Below are positions 17,870-27,249 of a DNA stretch of 64,000 bases, one piece after another. The notes beneath the pieces were generated by a model that worked only from the letters and a program-made list of their open reading frames with translations, did not search any database and was not told where the DNA came from. Within the stretch, counting starts at the first letter, position 1; the number at the start of each line of letters is the position of its first letter. The translations under genes and the position numbers were made by a program. This DNA comes from Desulfuromonadaceae bacterium. GTDB lineage: Bacteria; Desulfobacterota; Desulfuromonadia; Geobacterales; Pseudopelobacteraceae. Location: assembly GCA_028683855.1 (NCBI GenBank), contig JAQUHA010000009.1, forward strand, positions 50,038 through 114,037, given 5' to 3'.

Positions 17870-18226
17870 TTATTTTCCCCTGTTCTGCCCGGTTAAAGCC
17901 AGGCTGGATTCAAAAACAATATGGTAAATAATGCTCCAACAAAATCAGTAAACAGGTATAACGGCAGTAATTATGATTAGACTAAATCCAAGTGATAATC
18001 AACTTGATCAAAAGTGATCATCACAGTATTCGAACCCGCGACCAAAAGCCTCGGAATCTTTATATAGAGGCACAAAAAACCATAGAAACTTTTAGCACGC
18101 TTTCAAGGTCAGTATCAACTTGTAATACAGACACAATCAAAAATGCTTTCCATTATCGATAGTTGAAGCCTTTCAGTATCATAATTTTAAATTACCTTAT
18201 TAAAAAACAGATGCCAAATTCATTTT
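17870..18226. other. Intergenic stretch holding a degraded tRNA-like fragment
   Basis: 357 bases without a gene. The only notable item is at 18021-18062, where the minus strand reads TTCCGAGGCTTTTGGTCGC followed by GGGTTCGAATACTGTG. This resembles the anticodon 3' arm, variable loop and T-loop (GGTTCGAAT) of a tRNA, but the T-stem does not close and the 5' half and acceptor are missing. It is adjacent to a TGATCA-AAAG-TGATCA repeat (18005-18020). It is probably a tRNA remnant, for instance from an old integration event. The rest looks like AT-rich spacer. Confidence 0.4.
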
Positions 18227-20140
18227 TTATCTATCCACAACCGACTTCAGCACATCCCGCAACTGTTCAAACCGGTATGGCTTACTGATCATTCCGGCTA
18301 TTTCCCCGGTCGGAATCCTTGTAGTTACTACCGTATCACCAAAACCGCTGGAGATAATTATCTGCAACTCAGGTTTAAGTGTTTTCAGTTCACGGAACAG
18401 GGTATAGCCATCCATAACCGGCATACCCATATCAGTCAAAACAAGTACAATATCCGAAGCGTGCTTATGAAACAACTCCAGCGCTTCTTTGCCATTTGAC
18501 GCTTCAACTACAGTGAACCCCAACTGCTTGAGCATAGCGTTTGCCAGAAATGCAATTTCAACTTCATCCTCAACCAGCATAATAAGGCCGCTACCCTGCC
18601 AATGTGTTGTGGTAACTTTATTATTCGATACAAGTTCTTCGACTTCATTACCCTGTATCGGCAGGTACACCTTGAAAGTAGTGCCACAGCCTGGTTGACT
18701 GGAACACTGAAGAACTCCTTTATGTGACTGAATAATTCCCAGTGTTGCCGACATCCCCAAACCCCGACCGGTAAACTTCGTGGTAAAAAACGGTTCAAAG
18801 AGTCGGGCGCTGGTCTCTTCATCCATTCCACAACCGTTATCAGAAACCTCAAGACACGCATACCAACCAGCCGGTATTATGGTTCCTACGTGATCTTTAC
18901 TATCATGCCCGGCAATGATCGCACACTTTGCCAGCGACACGTGGATTTCGCCAGGGTTGTCACCGATCGACTCTGCAGCGTTGATGATCAGATTCATGAC
19001 AACCTGACTGATCTGACTGGCATCAGCGTCAAACACCGGTAAGTCGCCGGAAATTGCAGATGTAAGGGCCACATTCTTCTGAATAGTGGTTTTCAACATA
19101 GCAACCATCTCGGTCACCAGCGAAGACATATCGACCTTCGTTTGAATGATCTGCGCTTTACCTGCATAGGCGAGCATCTGGCAACATAATTCAGCAGCAC
19201 GGCGAGCCGCCTTTTGTATCTGTTCGTTATGCTCAGATACATTAACAGGATCCATCTTTATCAGCTCACAATAACCGGTGATTATTGTCAGAAGGTTATT
19301 GAAATCATGGGCGATGCCCCCGGCAAGAACCCCGAGGCTTTCCATTTTCTGGGCTTGCTGGTACTGGCGCTCAAGCAGTTGACGGTCTTTTTCAGCTTGT
19401 TTCCGTTTCGTTATATCATGGAGAAAAGCTACAAACTGGCCACCATCTAAAGGCTTGTACTGAACACTTACTTCGACGTCAAACAAAGTACCATCCTTGC
19501 GCCGATGCATGGATTCAAAACGCCCTTCACCCTGAGCTATTATATCTGCAATATGGGCAGCGGTTTCACTCTCTGCTTCCCTGGCCTCCAGATCAGAAAT
19601 TTTCATACTGAGAAGCTCCCTAGAGCTGTAGCCGCTCATGCGGCAATAGGTCTCGTTAACTTCCAGCAGATGTCCCTGAATATCAGCCAGCCAGATGCCG
19701 TCCATCGCAGTCTGGAGTATGGTACGATGACGTTCATCGCTTTTTCGTAATGCATCTTTCTGTGATTTCAGCTCGAGATGGGTACTTACGCGGTGCTTCA
19801 GAATGGATGGTTTGAATGGCTTGGTGATGTAATCAACGGCACCTGCTTCAAATCCTCGCGCTTCATCTGCTTCTTCTACCAAGGCTGTTATGAAAATAAC
19901 CGGGATTTCTTTCAGCGAAGCATCTTCCTTGAGTACCACGCACACTTCAAATCCGCTCATTTGAGGCATCATGACATCCAGCAGGATCATGTCCGGCCTG
20001 GTTGTCGACAACAACCTGAGAGCCTCCTGACCGCTGCTGGCACCGATAACCTTGTAGTCGTCGCGCAGAATTCCGTAGAGAACTTTAAGATTTTCAGGCA
20101 AATCGTCAACAATCAGGATTATTTTTTTATCCATCTGCAT
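18227..20140 (-). CDS. Hybrid sensor: receiver-PAS-histidine kinase-receiver
   Basis: 637 residues, cytoplasmic (no membrane segment). Receiver 1 (about 5-122) has '[11 protein letters not shown]' and phospho-acceptor Asp55 in '[12 protein letters not shown]'. A PAS domain follows (about 135-250; '[18 protein letters not shown]'). The kinase core has His at about 277 in '[17 protein letters not shown]', the N-box '[11 protein letters not shown]', and '[12 protein letters not shown]'. Receiver 2 (about 510-637) has '[11 protein letters not shown]'. The dimerisation box type matches NtrB-like kinases. It follows the giant CheB-CheR kinase gene by 24 bases, so the two are probably co-transcribed and could pass phosphate between them. 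Confidence 0.9.
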   Translation of the reverse strand: MQMDKKIILIVDDLPENLKVLYGILRDDYKVIGASSGQEALRLLSTTRPDMILLDVMMPQMSGFEVCVVLKEDASLKEIPVIFITALVEEADEARGFEAGAVDYITKPFKPSILKHRVSTHLELKSQKDALRKSDERHRTILQTAMDGIWLADIQGHLLEVNETYCRMSGYSSRELLSMKISDLEAREAESETAAHIADIIAQGEGRFESMHRRKDGTLFDVEVSVQYKPLDGGQFVAFLHDITKRKQAEKDRQLLERQYQQAQKMESLGVLAGGIAHDFNNLLTIITGYCELIKMDPVNVSEHNEQIQKAARRAAELCCQMLAYAGKAQIIQTKVDMSSLVTEMVAMLKTTIQKNVALTSAISGDLPVFDADASQISQVVMNLIINAAESIGDNPGEIHVSLAKCAIIAGHDSKDHVGTIIPAGWYACLEVSDNGCGMDEETSARLFEPFFTTKFTGRGLGMSATLGIIQSHKGVLQCSSQPGCGTTFKVYLPIQGNEVEELVSNNKVTTTHWQGSGLIMLVEDEVEIAFLANAMLKQLGFTVVEASNGKEALELFHKHASDIVLVLTDMGMPVMDGYTLFRELKTLKPELQIIISSGFGDTVVTTRIPTGEIAGMISKPYRFEQLRDVLKSVVDR

Positions 20141-20164
20141 ACTCCACTCCTGAAAGGATCATCG

Positions 20165-23100
20165 TTACCGTTCTATCTCAAAAGCATCAATCATTCTGGC
20201 ATTGGTCTGTAGAGCAGCACTCCAATCAAAGTTCCTGACCTGCTGCTTCAGTTGTGCAAAAAGATCCGAATCAGGAATCAACCTTGAAATATCGTTAATC
20301 ATGTCCAGAACACTCATGTCATTCTGCTGCAACAGAGCTTCCAATTCCTGAAAAAGTCCGGCAAGCTTTTCCTTATCAACCGACTTAGGTAGATCCGAAG
20401 AAATTTCCTCAGTAAAAGAGGGATTACAGTTCTGCATTTTCAGGCAACTCTTTATTTCCTCAAAGAGAGTGTACATATCAAGCGGCTTTGATACATAACC
20501 GTCAAACCCAAGATCAAGAAACCTCTTCTGATCATTCTTCAGGGCATGCGCGGTCAGAGCTATCACGGGGGTGTGGTACTCCTCTTTTTCATCGTTTTCT
20601 CGGATACACCGAACAGCCTCGACACCATCCATTTCGGGCATTTCAATATCCATCAGAATCACATCAAATCGCCTATTCTTTGACTTTTCAACAGCCTCCC
20701 TACCGTCAACAGCCGTTTCAACTGTGTGGCTGAATTTCGTAAGCATCGTGGTTGTAATGGTACGATTGATCTCGTTGTCTTCTGCTACAAGAATCTGAAG
20801 ACTTCTCCCTGACCAGATGTCCTGTTGAGATCCCTGACGTATCGTATTCAACTGTTCAGCATCGTCATTTTTATGCAGTAAAACCAGTATGTGGAACGTG
20901 CTTCCGACACCCTTGCTGCTTTCCACCCATATTTTGCCACCCATCAGTTCTACGAGACGTGTACTGATCGAAAGCCCGAGACCTGATCCACCAAATTTCC
21001 GGGTGGTTGATGTGTCTGCCTGGGTGAATGGAGCAAAAATTCTTTCAATGACATCCTGATCTATACCGATGCCGGTATCGGTAACGCTGAACTGAAGTTG
21101 GAACACCGAATCCATCTGATGTACCACTCTGGCTGCAATCGAGATGGAACCTTTATGTGTGAATTTGATGGCATTGCCTACAATGTTTAATAAAATCTGT
21201 TTCAGGCGTAACTGGTCACCTTTAAACCGCTCAGGTATGTCATCAGGGATGTCAGTATGAATGTTGATCCCCTTTGCATGAATGGCAGCCATCTGGGTCT
21301 TGATGACATCGCCGATGCTTTTCCTGAGATCAAAGTTTTTCACTTCCAGTTCGATTTTACCCGCCTCAATCTTCGACAGATCCAGAATATCATTTATCAG
21401 GGAAAGGAGATTATCTGAAGAGGTCATTATGGCATCAAGAAATTCGCGCTGTTCATCATTGACAAACGTCGAGTTTAAAAGCTGTGCCATACCCATAATT
21501 CCGTTCATGGGGGTTCGTATTTCATGACTCATATTGGCCAGAAATTCGCTTTTTGCCTGATTTGCCTTCTCGGCAGCATCTTTCGCGCGGTGGAGCTCCT
21601 CTATGCCGCGCAGTCTTTCCGTCATACGCCAGACCGAGTCCATCAGAAGTGTCAGCTGAAGCACATCTGTCTGTTCGTAGAGGCTTTCCTTATTGGCTAC
21701 CGCAACAACCGCCACAATCTTTTCCTGATCAAAGACCGGTAAGGAGAGGAAACTGGTCAACGGGGCATGACCTTCCGGATACCCTTTCTTAAGCGGATGA
21801 TGTGCCTGGAAATCGTTGAGAATAATCGGTTGCCGCTGCCGGACAACCTCGCCCCAGATACCGGTTTTGTCGAGTTCATAGCAGGTCTGGGGATTCATGA
21901 CATTGCACTCTTTCATAACATCACGGGACCAGGTATTTAAAGTGAACTCGCGTGCTTCCTCGCAGTAATAGTAAATATAACCGAACTTGCTGTGGGTAAG
22001 CCTGATTGCTTCTTCCAGAGCAGTGTCAAGCAGTTCCTGGCTGCTTTTTGAAGTATTCTGAGAAACCCTTACCAGGCTTTCCAGGCGCTTCTGATTCTGC
22101 TGCAGCTCAAACTCCGAGTTTTTACGTTCGGATATGTCAAAACAATAGCCGATATACCCGGCAAAGAGTCCAGACAGGTCATTAATGGGACGGCCGACAT
22201 CAAGAATCCAGCGATATTCACCATCATGGCGTCGCAGACGGTATTCCATCTCGAATGATTCCTGCCTGCCGAAAGCCCCCCTCCAGATATCGACACAACG
22301 CTCCAGATCGTCAGGGTGTACCCCCTCAGCCCAGCCGTTGCCGTACTCCTGTTCCATAGTGCGGCCGGTGAATTCAAGCCAGGTGGCATTGAACCAGTCA
22401 CACATGGCATCGGTGTTAGCCCGCCAGATCAGCGCCGGAGCTCCGGCAAGGATATTCAGGTAGTAATCACGCGACTCTTCGACAAGCTTTTCAACTCTGC
22501 GGCGCTCCTTGATTTCCTGCTGTAATTCAGCCGTCCGCTCATCAACCTTCTGCTCCAGCTCCTCATTCAGGCGAAGAACCTTCAATTCGGCAGCCTTGAT
22601 GGTCGTGATGTCGGTAAACGTTATGACCACGCCCTCAACCTGACCTGTTTCGGTTCTGAACGGCATGATGCGCTTAAGAAGCCATCTGGCATCCCGGGTT
22701 TCTTCTTCCTGCTCAATTGGTACCCCATTGGCTAATACCCGGCCGATGTCTGCCAGCATCTCCTCCTGCTGGGAGAGATGATAGGCGATATGATCGATCG
22801 GGCGCCCGATGTCCTGCGGCATCAGCTTAAAGAATGAGGCGATAGCCGGATTATATTTGCGTATACGCAACTGGCGGTCAAGGAACACCGTGCCGATGTC
22901 GGTGCTTGCCAGAAGGTTTTCGTGGTCGTTATTGAGTTGTTTCAGTTCCAGATTTTTCCGCTCGAATTCCGAATTGACGGAGTACAGCTCTTCATTGACT
23001 GAATGCAGCTCCTCGTTGGTACTCTGCAGCTCTTCGTTGGATGCCAGCAGCTCTTCATTGGTCGCCTGCAGCTCCTCATTGCTGGTCTGCAACTCTTCCA

Positions 23101-25147
23101 CTGTGGTCTGAAGACTTTCGCGGGTCGACTGTAACTCCATCTCCAGGTCTGTGACATGCTGCCTAAAATGGCCCTCCACATCAAAGCTGGATGCATGACC
23201 ATCATCAGCTGATTCAAGCAGAAGCGGATGTTCAGCCGTCCGCACCCGTTCAAAGAACACATGATAGTGGGTGGTATGACTTTTTTCGTCGGCAAGGGGA
23301 GAAACATTCAGATCGATGAGGAACTCGCCGTCAACACGCTTGATGCGGACATTACGGGTGACAATCAGTTGCCGCGTCGAGTCTGCTCGCTGCAGTGAGG
23401 TGCTGAGCGCAACGTGCAGGTTGTCTTCGGAAAGAGTGAGGATGTTGTTTTCGGCTCTACCTTCCGGCATTTTAAGATATTCAGCCACATTACCGAAATA
23501 GTGCAGTATCTGCCGGTTTTCATCAATCAGAACCCCGGGCGGCATATGACGGCGCAGCAGAGTGTCATAATCCGACAGCACCTGACGATCGATACTGACA
23601 GTACGACTGCTACCCTGCTGAAAAACGGCGACAGGTATACTGGATTTCCGCTCCATCCGGTTTGCATCAAGATTAAGAGCCAGCTTGAGGTCGCGAATTT
23701 TGCGGAACAGCTTATGCTGATTGGCAATCACCTCAAATTCGCCGACAAATGCTCCCAAACCTTCACTGGCACCGAGAAACAGTATCCCGTCCTTTTTAAG
23801 GGAGAAGTGAAACAGTGAAATAACTTTTTCCTGTACATCTGTTTGAAAATAGATCAGCAGATTGCGGCAGCAGACCAGATCAAGACGCGTAAATGGTGGA
23901 TCATTGAGCAGATTGTGGGGTGCAAATACTACCAGCTTGCGCAGTTCGGAGGTAACCCGGAACAGGTCGCCCCCCTCTTTCTTAAAATACCTGTCCATCC
24001 GGCCAGGATTTACATTAGTCAGGCGGGATCGGTCGTAAAGCCCCTGAGACGCTGTATCCAGAGAGGTTTTGTGGACATCGGTGGCAAATACGGTAATCTT
24101 GCCCATGTAACCGACCTCTTCAGCTTTTTCTGCCAGCAGGATCGCAAGTGAGTAAGCTTCCTCACCGGTAGCGCAGGCTGCTGACCAGACCCGCAGGTCT
24201 TCCCCCCGATGCAGGTTGGCAAACAGTCGAGGAACCACCTCCTGCTCAAGGAACTCAAAGGCCTGTTTATCGCGAAAAAACTCCGTAACACCAATCAGCA
24301 GGTCCTTGTAAAGCAACTCCAGTTCTCCCTGATCACCGGATACGATGGTGGCATAATCGGATACTTCCGGGATTTGACGAAACTCCATGCGCCTGCGGAT
24401 GCGTCTGCCTACAGTAGAACCCTTGTATTTGGAGAAATCCAGGTTGTAGCCGCGTCTCAGCAGAGCGAAAATGCCGGCGTATTCCCCTTCATCCTCAAAC
24501 ACTTCCAGTTCATGATGCATTCTGGTTCTGACCGCCAGGGGGCTGATGGCATATTCGACCAGAATGCGGGGAATCCGATCCGGTGCCAGGATAAAATCGC
24601 ACACTCCGGTGGCAATGGCATTACGCGGCATTCCATCAAACTGTGCTGATTCCGGCGACTGGACAATCACCAGTCCGCCATTTCTATTGATCGACACAAT
24701 TCCCCGCGAGCCGTCAGAACCGGTGCCCGAGAGCACCACCCCTACCGCCCGGTCACCAGCATCTTCTGCCAGCGAGTTGAAGAAGATATCAATAGGAAGT
24801 TCTATGTGAGTACCGATAGTTTTCTCAGTCAGGTAGAGTTTTTCTTCGCGGACCGTCATGTGGGTTTTGGGGGGGATCAGGTAAATGCTGTCCGGCTGAA
24901 GCTCAATGCCGTTGGATACCCGGTGTATCGGCATTGATGTATGCCGTGAGAGCAGGTCGTCCATCAGGCTCTTGAAATCCGGAGAAAGGTGCTGTATGAC
25001 CACAAATGCCATGCCAGTATCAGGAGGCATATTAGCGAAAAACTGCTCCAGTGCGCTTAGTCCGCCAGCTGAGGCACCTATGCCGACAATATGAGAGGGT
25101 TTATTGAGGTCGGACAATTCGGGAGAAGTCGCAGAATCAGTCATCAT
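20165..25147 (-). CDS. CheB-CheR-PAS-GAF hybrid histidine kinase
   Basis: 1660 residues from the ATG at 25147 (GGAGA upstream; an in-frame TTG at 25162 is rejected). Order by rough position: CheB methylesterase (19-186; 'GIGASAGGLSAL', 'SGTGSDGSRG') without a receiver; CheR methyltransferase (212-462; 'WSAACATGEEAYSLAIL'); PAS-like region (530-640); a coiled coil (669-739) of near-perfect 7-residue 'NEELQS/A' repeats; PAS (742-852); PAS (900-1016); GAF (1026-1195); HisKA with 'NMSHEIRTPMNGIMG' (about 1205); ATPase domain with 'FGGSGLGLSIS'; receiver (1450-1562; 'ILMDIEMPEMDG'); and a 90-residue tail that looks Hpt-like but shows no clear phospho-histidine. Such CheBR-kinases probably link methylation-type adaptation chemistry to a phosphorelay. 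No membrane segment is seen. Confidence 0.9.
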   Translation of the reverse strand: MMTDSATSPELSDLNKPSHIVGIGASAGGLSALEQFFANMPPDTGMAFVVIQHLSPDFKSLMDDLLSRHTSMPIHRVSNGIELQPDSIYLIPPKTHMTVREEKLYLTEKTIGTHIELPIDIFFNSLAEDAGDRAVGVVLSGTGSDGSRGIVSINRNGGLVIVQSPESAQFDGMPRNAIATGVCDFILAPDRIPRILVEYAISPLAVRTRMHHELEVFEDEGEYAGIFALLRRGYNLDFSKYKGSTVGRRIRRRMEFRQIPEVSDYATIVSGDQGELELLYKDLLIGVTEFFRDKQAFEFLEQEVVPRLFANLHRGEDLRVWSAACATGEEAYSLAILLAEKAEEVGYMGKITVFATDVHKTSLDTASQGLYDRSRLTNVNPGRMDRYFKKEGGDLFRVTSELRKLVVFAPHNLLNDPPFTRLDLVCCRNLLIYFQTDVQEKVISLFHFSLKKDGILFLGASEGLGAFVGEFEVIANQHKLFRKIRDLKLALNLDANRMERKSSIPVAVFQQGSSRTVSIDRQVLSDYDTLLRRHMPPGVLIDENRQILHYFGNVAEYLKMPEGRAENNILTLSEDNLHVALSTSLQRADSTRQLIVTRNVRIKRVDGEFLIDLNVSPLADEKSHTTHYHVFFERVRTAEHPLLLESADDGHASSFDVEGHFRQHVTDLEMELQSTRESLQTTVEELQTSNEELQATNEELLASNEELQSTNEELHSVNEELYSVNSEFERKNLELKQLNNDHENLLASTDIGTVFLDRQLRIRKYNPAIASFFKLMPQDIGRPIDHIAYHLSQQEEMLADIGRVLANGVPIEQEEETRDARWLLKRIMPFRTETGQVEGVVITFTDITTIKAAELKVLRLNEELEQKVDERTAELQQEIKERRRVEKLVEESRDYYLNILAGAPALIWRANTDAMCDWFNATWLEFTGRTMEQEYGNGWAEGVHPDDLERCVDIWRGAFGRQESFEMEYRLRRHDGEYRWILDVGRPINDLSGLFAGYIGYCFDISERKNSEFELQQNQKRLESLVRVSQNTSKSSQELLDTALEEAIRLTHSKFGYIYYYCEEAREFTLNTWSRDVMKECNVMNPQTCYELDKTGIWGEVVRQRQPIILNDFQAHHPLKKGYPEGHAPLTSFLSLPVFDQEKIVAVVAVANKESLYEQTDVLQLTLLMDSVWRMTERLRGIEELHRAKDAAEKANQAKSEFLANMSHEIRTPMNGIMGMAQLLNSTFVNDEQREFLDAIMTSSDNLLSLINDILDLSKIEAGKIELEVKNFDLRKSIGDVIKTQMAAIHAKGINIHTDIPDDIPERFKGDQLRLKQILLNIVGNAIKFTHKGSISIAARVVHQMDSVFQLQFSVTDTGIGIDQDVIERIFAPFTQADTSTTRKFGGSGLGLSISTRLVELMGGKIWVESSKGVGSTFHILVLLHKNDDAEQLNTIRQGSQQDIWSGRSLQILVAEDNEINRTITTTMLTKFSHTVETAVDGREAVEKSKNRRFDVILMDIEMPEMDGVEAVRCIRENDEKEEYHTPVIALTAHALKNDQKRFLDLGFDGYVSKPLDMYTLFEEIKSCLKMQNCNPSFTEEISSDLPKSVDKEKLAGLFQELEALLQQNDMSVLDMINDISRLIPDSDLFAQLKQQVRNFDWSAALQTNARMIDAFEIER

Positions 25148-25309
25148 TAGTCTCCATAACAATGGCGCTCGACATTGGATGCAAGGTAGCTTCCGAAATT
25201 TGCTGCTGCTGTGTCCTCCTTACGCTCGAAGTTGCGGCAACAGCTCAAAAGAGTATAGCAGTAATCAGCTTATACAGAGACACCTATACGGAACCGGCTT
25301 AGCCGATCC

Positions 25310-25340
25310 ACAACACCACGCCCATCGGGCGTGGTGTTGT
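25310..25340. terminator. 14-bp perfect hairpin downstream of tRNA-Arg
   Basis: Arms ACAACACCACGCCC (25310-25323) and its exact complement (25327-25340) around an ATC triloop. It is 33 bases past the 3' end of the tRNA in its direction of transcription, and also upstream of the giant kinase gene. There is no T-run, but the stem strength makes a transcription or processing stop likely. Confidence 0.55.
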
Positions 25341-25373
25341 ACTTCAATAAAGTCAGTAAGTGCTTGATTTATT

Positions 25374-25450
25374 TGGTGGGCGGTATGCGATTCGAACGCA
25401 CGACCCCAGGCTTCGGAGGCCTGTACTCTATCCAGCTGAGCTAACCGCCC
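25374..25450 (-). tRNA. tRNA-Arg (anticodon CCG)
   Basis: Full cloverleaf on the minus strand, 77 bases. The acceptor stem GGGCGGT pairs with ACCGCCC, followed by discriminator A and an encoded CCA. The D-loop has AGCTCAGCTGGATAGAG, the anticodon stem CAGGC/GCCTG holds the loop CTCCGAA with anticodon CCG, and the T-loop is TTCGAAT. It reads CGG codons. Confidence 0.95.
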
Positions 25451-25789
25451 GTAACGGTTTTAAGGTATTTTTAGTTTCGGACTTTCAGAGGTGTCCAGCA
25501 TATTAGAAAATGTTCCGCCACAATATACATATAAAAGTGACGCATAAGAAGTCTCGTTACTGCGGTGCTTATAACAGATTCGATCAACAATGTCGAGAAT
25601 CTATGAATCATGCTTCAGGCAATCTGCGTCAGATTCTTTTTTGATTCATCGGTTATCACTTGAAACCTTTCAACCATAATGTTTTTGTTTATGGAAACAT
25701 CTGCAGATATGCACAATTAGGCTGATCAGAAGTCATATCTGTATTTTTTAGGGTTGCTCTGTTATGATACCCCCATGGGAGGGGTAACG
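25451..25789. other. Intergenic region upstream of the MBL-fold gene
   Basis: 339 bases between tRNA-Arg and the MBL-fold gene, AT-rich, serving as promoter region for both. At about 25621-25642 on the plus strand AATCTG-CGT-CAGATT is followed by CTTTTTT, a short intrinsic-terminator-like hairpin with no annotated plus-strand gene before it, so a small RNA ending there is possible but unsupported otherwise. Nothing else stands out. Confidence 0.3.
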
Positions 25790-26632
25790 ATGAAGCAGAT
25801 CGCACTACTGGCACTTTTTTTTCTGTTCGTACCAATAACAGTGTCGGCTGCCAATTTTTCCTTCAAAAAGGTACGCACGGGTGTATATGCGGCTATTGCC
25901 GAACCTGGTGGTAAAGCGGCAAGTAATTCGCTGATTGTCTTTACGAACTACCAGGTAATTCTTGCCGGCTCGCATTTTGTCCCTGAAACTATAAAGGAAC
26001 TGCTTGATTTTATAAAGACAATCACGCCGATCCCGTTGCGCTACATTATCCTGACACACCATCATCGCGGTTTCAACCACGTTGACTTTGATCTCCCTGC
26101 TAATGTTGAGATAATTGCATCAGGACAAACATGGCAGGCTCTGAAAAGTGAATTCCGCCAGATAAAGAATCAGGTAACCTTTTTTGATCGAAGCCTTACA
26201 ATGAAACGCGGATCAACACTTATGGTTCTCAATGCGTCGGAGCGGTCTCATAGTGAGGGGGATGTTTTTGTTTATATGCCTGAGGAGGGCGTTCTGTTTA
26301 CTTCAGATCTTGTCTATAACGATGTAGCCGGATATATGGGTGATGCCAATTTTCTTGACTGGAGCACAACCCTCGAAATGCTTACGCGTATCGACATAAG
26401 AACGGTGGTTCCTGGACTTGGAGATCTAACAACTACTGATGGGATTATCAGGTTTCAAACTTTTTTCAAGGCATTTACTACTGAAATACTCCGTTTGACA
26501 AACAAAGGTCTTGAGGTTGAAGCGGCAAAGCGTGAATTCTCTCTCCCCGAATACGATTCGCTCCCCGGCTTTCGAGCTTTTTTTGATGCAAATTTCAGAC
26601 GCGCTTACAATGAATTGAAGACTTTAAAGTGA
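25790..26632 (+). CDS. Exported metallo-beta-lactamase-fold protein with degenerate metal motif
   Basis: 280 residues from the ATG at 25790 (GGGAGGGG at 25777-25784; an upstream TTG at 25754 is rejected). Residues 1-20 are a signal peptide ending 'PITVSA'. The fold is seen from 'NSLIVFTNYQVILAGSHF', 'RYIILTHHHRGFNHVDF', 'SHSEGDVFVYMPEEGVLFTSDLVYND' (ends given) and 'TVVPGLGDLTTTDG'. Compared with the usual HxHxDH, the motif here is HHHRGFNH: the aspartate is missing and residues are inserted. The last ligand region reads PGLGD where families normally have PGHG. It may have lost hydrolase activity or bind metal differently. It overlaps coaE by 4 bases (GTGA). Confidence 0.75.
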   Translation: MKQIALLALFFLFVPITVSAANFSFKKVRTGVYAAIAEPGGKAASNSLIVFTNYQVILAGSHFVPETIKELLDFIKTITPIPLRYIILTHHHRGFNHVDFDLPANVEIIASGQTWQALKSEFRQIKNQVTFFDRSLTMKRGSTLMVLNASERSHSEGDVFVYMPEEGVLFTSDLVYNDVAGYMGDANFLDWSTTLEMLTRIDIRTVVPGLGDLTTTDGIIRFQTFFKAFTTEILRLTNKGLEVEAAKREFSLPEYDSLPGFRAFFDANFRRAYNELKTLK

Positions 26633-27249
26633 GCAGACCAAAGAGGAAAATAATAGGATTAACCGGTGGTATTGCTACGGGAAAAAGCTCTGTTGCCCGT
26701 TACTTTGTCGAAAAGGGTGTTCCGGTAATTGATGCAGATCAACTTGCAAGAGATGCCGTTAGACCCCGGAGTCCGGCATTAGAACTGATAGTTGCTTCAT
26801 TTGGCTCGGAAGTAATCGAAAACAATGGTGAACTTGATCGCAAACGCCTCAGTTCACTTGTTTTTTCTGCTCCGGACAAACGACGGCTACTTGAAGGTAT
26901 TCTACACCCCGAAATACGAAAATTAGCGGAAGCGGCAATAGAGAAAGTAACTCTTGCCGGATATGAACGAATTATTTATATGGCGCCTCTTCTGATTGAG
27001 GCTGGCGCAACAGACAGGGTCGACACCGTATGGGTCGTTACTGTAACACCGGAAATCCAGATAATGCGACTCATGCAGCGAGATGCTATATCACGAGAAG
27101 AAGCTGAACGTATAATAGCAAGCCAGATGCCGCTCGCTGAGAAGGAAAGTTTTGGCAGTGTGATAATTGATAACAGTGGAACTGAAGCCCAAACCAGGGC
27201 AATTTTAGATGATATATGGGAAAAGGAAACAGGGAACATTAATGAATAA
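26629..27249 (+). CDS. coaE: Dephospho-CoA kinase
   Basis: 206 residues. Catalyses the last step of coenzyme A synthesis, phosphorylating the 3' hydroxyl of dephospho-CoA. The P-loop 'GLTGGIATGKSSVARYF' is at the N-terminus, then 'VIDADQLARDAV', 'LEGILHPEIR' and 'MAPLLIEAG', as in the family. GTG start overlapping the stop of the preceding gene (GTGA, 26629-26632), and its own end overlaps the next start by 8 bases, so all three are translationally coupled. Confidence 0.95.
   Translation: MSRPKRKIIGLTGGIATGKSSVARYFVEKGVPVIDADQLARDAVRPRSPALELIVASFGSEVIENNGELDRKRLSSLVFSAPDKRRLLEGILHPEIRKLAEAAIEKVTLAGYERIIYMAPLLIEAGATDRVDTVWVVTVTPEIQIMRLMQRDAISREEAERIIASQMPLAEKESFGSVIIDNSGTEAQTRAILDDIWEKETGNINE

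Noticed and set aside
18508..18861. 117-residue minus-strand ORF inside the hybrid kinase
   Set aside because: Alternative frame of the kinase ATPase and receiver region; the real frame has full motifs.
22930..23115. Short regular repeats that could be taken for a CRISPR-like array
   Set aside because: They are 21-base in-frame units coding the heptad coiled coil of the CheB-CheR kinase; there are no spacers and no cas genes.
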